Shown here: positions 63,649 to 64,000 of the stretch, piece by piece
How positions within the stretch are numbered: the first letter of the stretch is position 1
Layout: each line of letters starts with the position of its first letter
Source of the DNA: Phycisphaerae bacterium
GTDB lineage: Bacteria; Planctomycetota; Phycisphaerae; UBA1845; Fen-1342
Assembly (NCBI GenBank): GCA_028277645.1
Contig: JANQFV010000008.1
Span: 1-64,000 of the forward strand
DNA length: 64,000 nt
Direction: 5' to 3'
Notes under the pieces: model-generated
Told to the model about the DNA's origin: nothing
Database searches by the model: none
What the model saw: only the letters and a program-made list of their open reading frames with translations
Made by a program: the position numbers and the translations under genes

Positions 63649-63665
63649 ACCTGAGCGCTGCTACT

Positions 63666-64000
63666 TCAGAACATCACCGGCTTGCCCATCAGCCGCCGCC
63701 AGGTCGATAGCTGACCCAAGTGCGTGGCGATGTGCGTCGTGAGTAGGTGGCCAACCAAGTCGCCTACGGTCTGAATCGGCGTGGACTTGAAGAACTCGCG
63801 GTCGTGCGGCGCGTCCATCCACGCCGGGTCCGCCGACACGGCGGCGGCCACGACGCACTCGCCGCCTTCGAGCAGCGTCTTCACCAACTCAGCTTTGGTT
63901 GGCAGTTTGTCCGCCTGCTGCTCCGAACTCGTTCCCTGACCGAAGATCTCACGCCGGTTTTCCGGCGACACGGGTGGAATTCCCAGTAGCTTGGCCGCCG
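63666..64000 (-). CDS. C-terminal part of a DinB-superfamily protein (partial)
   Basis: The final 111 codons of a gene that begins beyond the right edge of the window. The frame is open to the edge: KLLGIPP precedes the GTG at 63971, so the real start lies outside. The visible part, with KAELVKTLLEGGECV, TVGDLVGHLLTTHIATHLGQLSTWRRLMGKP, is like the last helices of the DinB/YfiT four-helix metal-binding fold, which includes thiol transferases and hydrolases. One histidine ligand would be in HIATHLGQL. Activity unknown. Confidence 0.75.
   Translation of the reverse strand, partial: AAKLLGIPPVSPENRREIFGQGTSSEQQADKLPTKAELVKTLLEGGECVVAAAVSADPAWMDAPHDREFFKSTPIQTVGDLVGHLLTTHIATHLGQLSTWRRLMGKPVMF

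Overview
This 64 kb window is GC-rich bacterial chromosome, densely packed with genes on both strands. The gene content points to a Planctomycetota bacterium, possibly Phycisphaerae or a relative; the phylum is an inference. Support comes from paired dockerin-like 'GDxNxDxxVxxxDI' repeats on a secreted endonuclease-fold protein, a small basic protein that starts MSIDRS, several SPFH proteins linked to an ABC exporter, DUF1573 and DUF2723 proteins, and an archaeal-type phosphoglycerate-mutase-like protein beside threonine synthase. lpxD and lpxI show that lipid A is probably made. No rRNA, CRISPR array, prophage or recognisable transposase gene is present. One tRNA is present, Leu(UAG).

Layout. 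0-4.8 kb: the end of a probable envelope protein, RNase III, a small basic protein, a metal P-type ATPase and an ABC-2 permease. 4.9-14.6 kb: a six-gene block of three SPFH/HflK-HflC-like proteins, an ABC ATPase, an ABC-2 permease and a large exported protein. 14.6-18.0 kb: lpxI and lpxD with a P-loop kinase/Nudix fusion gene between them. 18.2-22.4 kb: a homoserine-branch cluster (ApgM-like protein, Cys/Met PLP enzyme, threonine synthase). 22.5-29.8 kb: a PP2C phosphatase, an exported amidohydrolase, the pilus ATPases PilB and PilT, and thioredoxin reductase. 29.9-31.8 kb: an ATPase plus TOPRIM-like pair that resembles a defence cassette. 31.8-37.6 kb: an acetyltransferase, a MlaF-like ATPase, a membrane protein, a DUF1573 protein and a sigma-54 activator. 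37.6-39.7 kb: a B12/radical SAM gene flanked by inverted repeats. 39.7-47.4 kb: SpoVR, a thioredoxin-fold/DUF2723/zinc-ribbon group, EtfBA and MetF. 47.4-51.5 kb: an ECF sigma/anti-sigma pair, an alpha/beta hydrolase and a tandem aspartyl protease. 51.5-64 kb: tRNA-Leu, topoisomerase I, RNase H, a coiled-coil zinc-ribbon protein, HtrA, the dockerin-bearing nuclease-fold protein, a glycosyltransferase, an SOS-type lexA operon and a DinB-family fragment.

The most distinctive points are the SPFH-ABC operon, the ATPase/TOPRIM pair, the kinase-Nudix gene inside the lpx operon, and an AT-rich palindrome lying on the sigma70-like promoter of the lexA operon. Functions are assigned from motifs and context read by eye; no database search was run.
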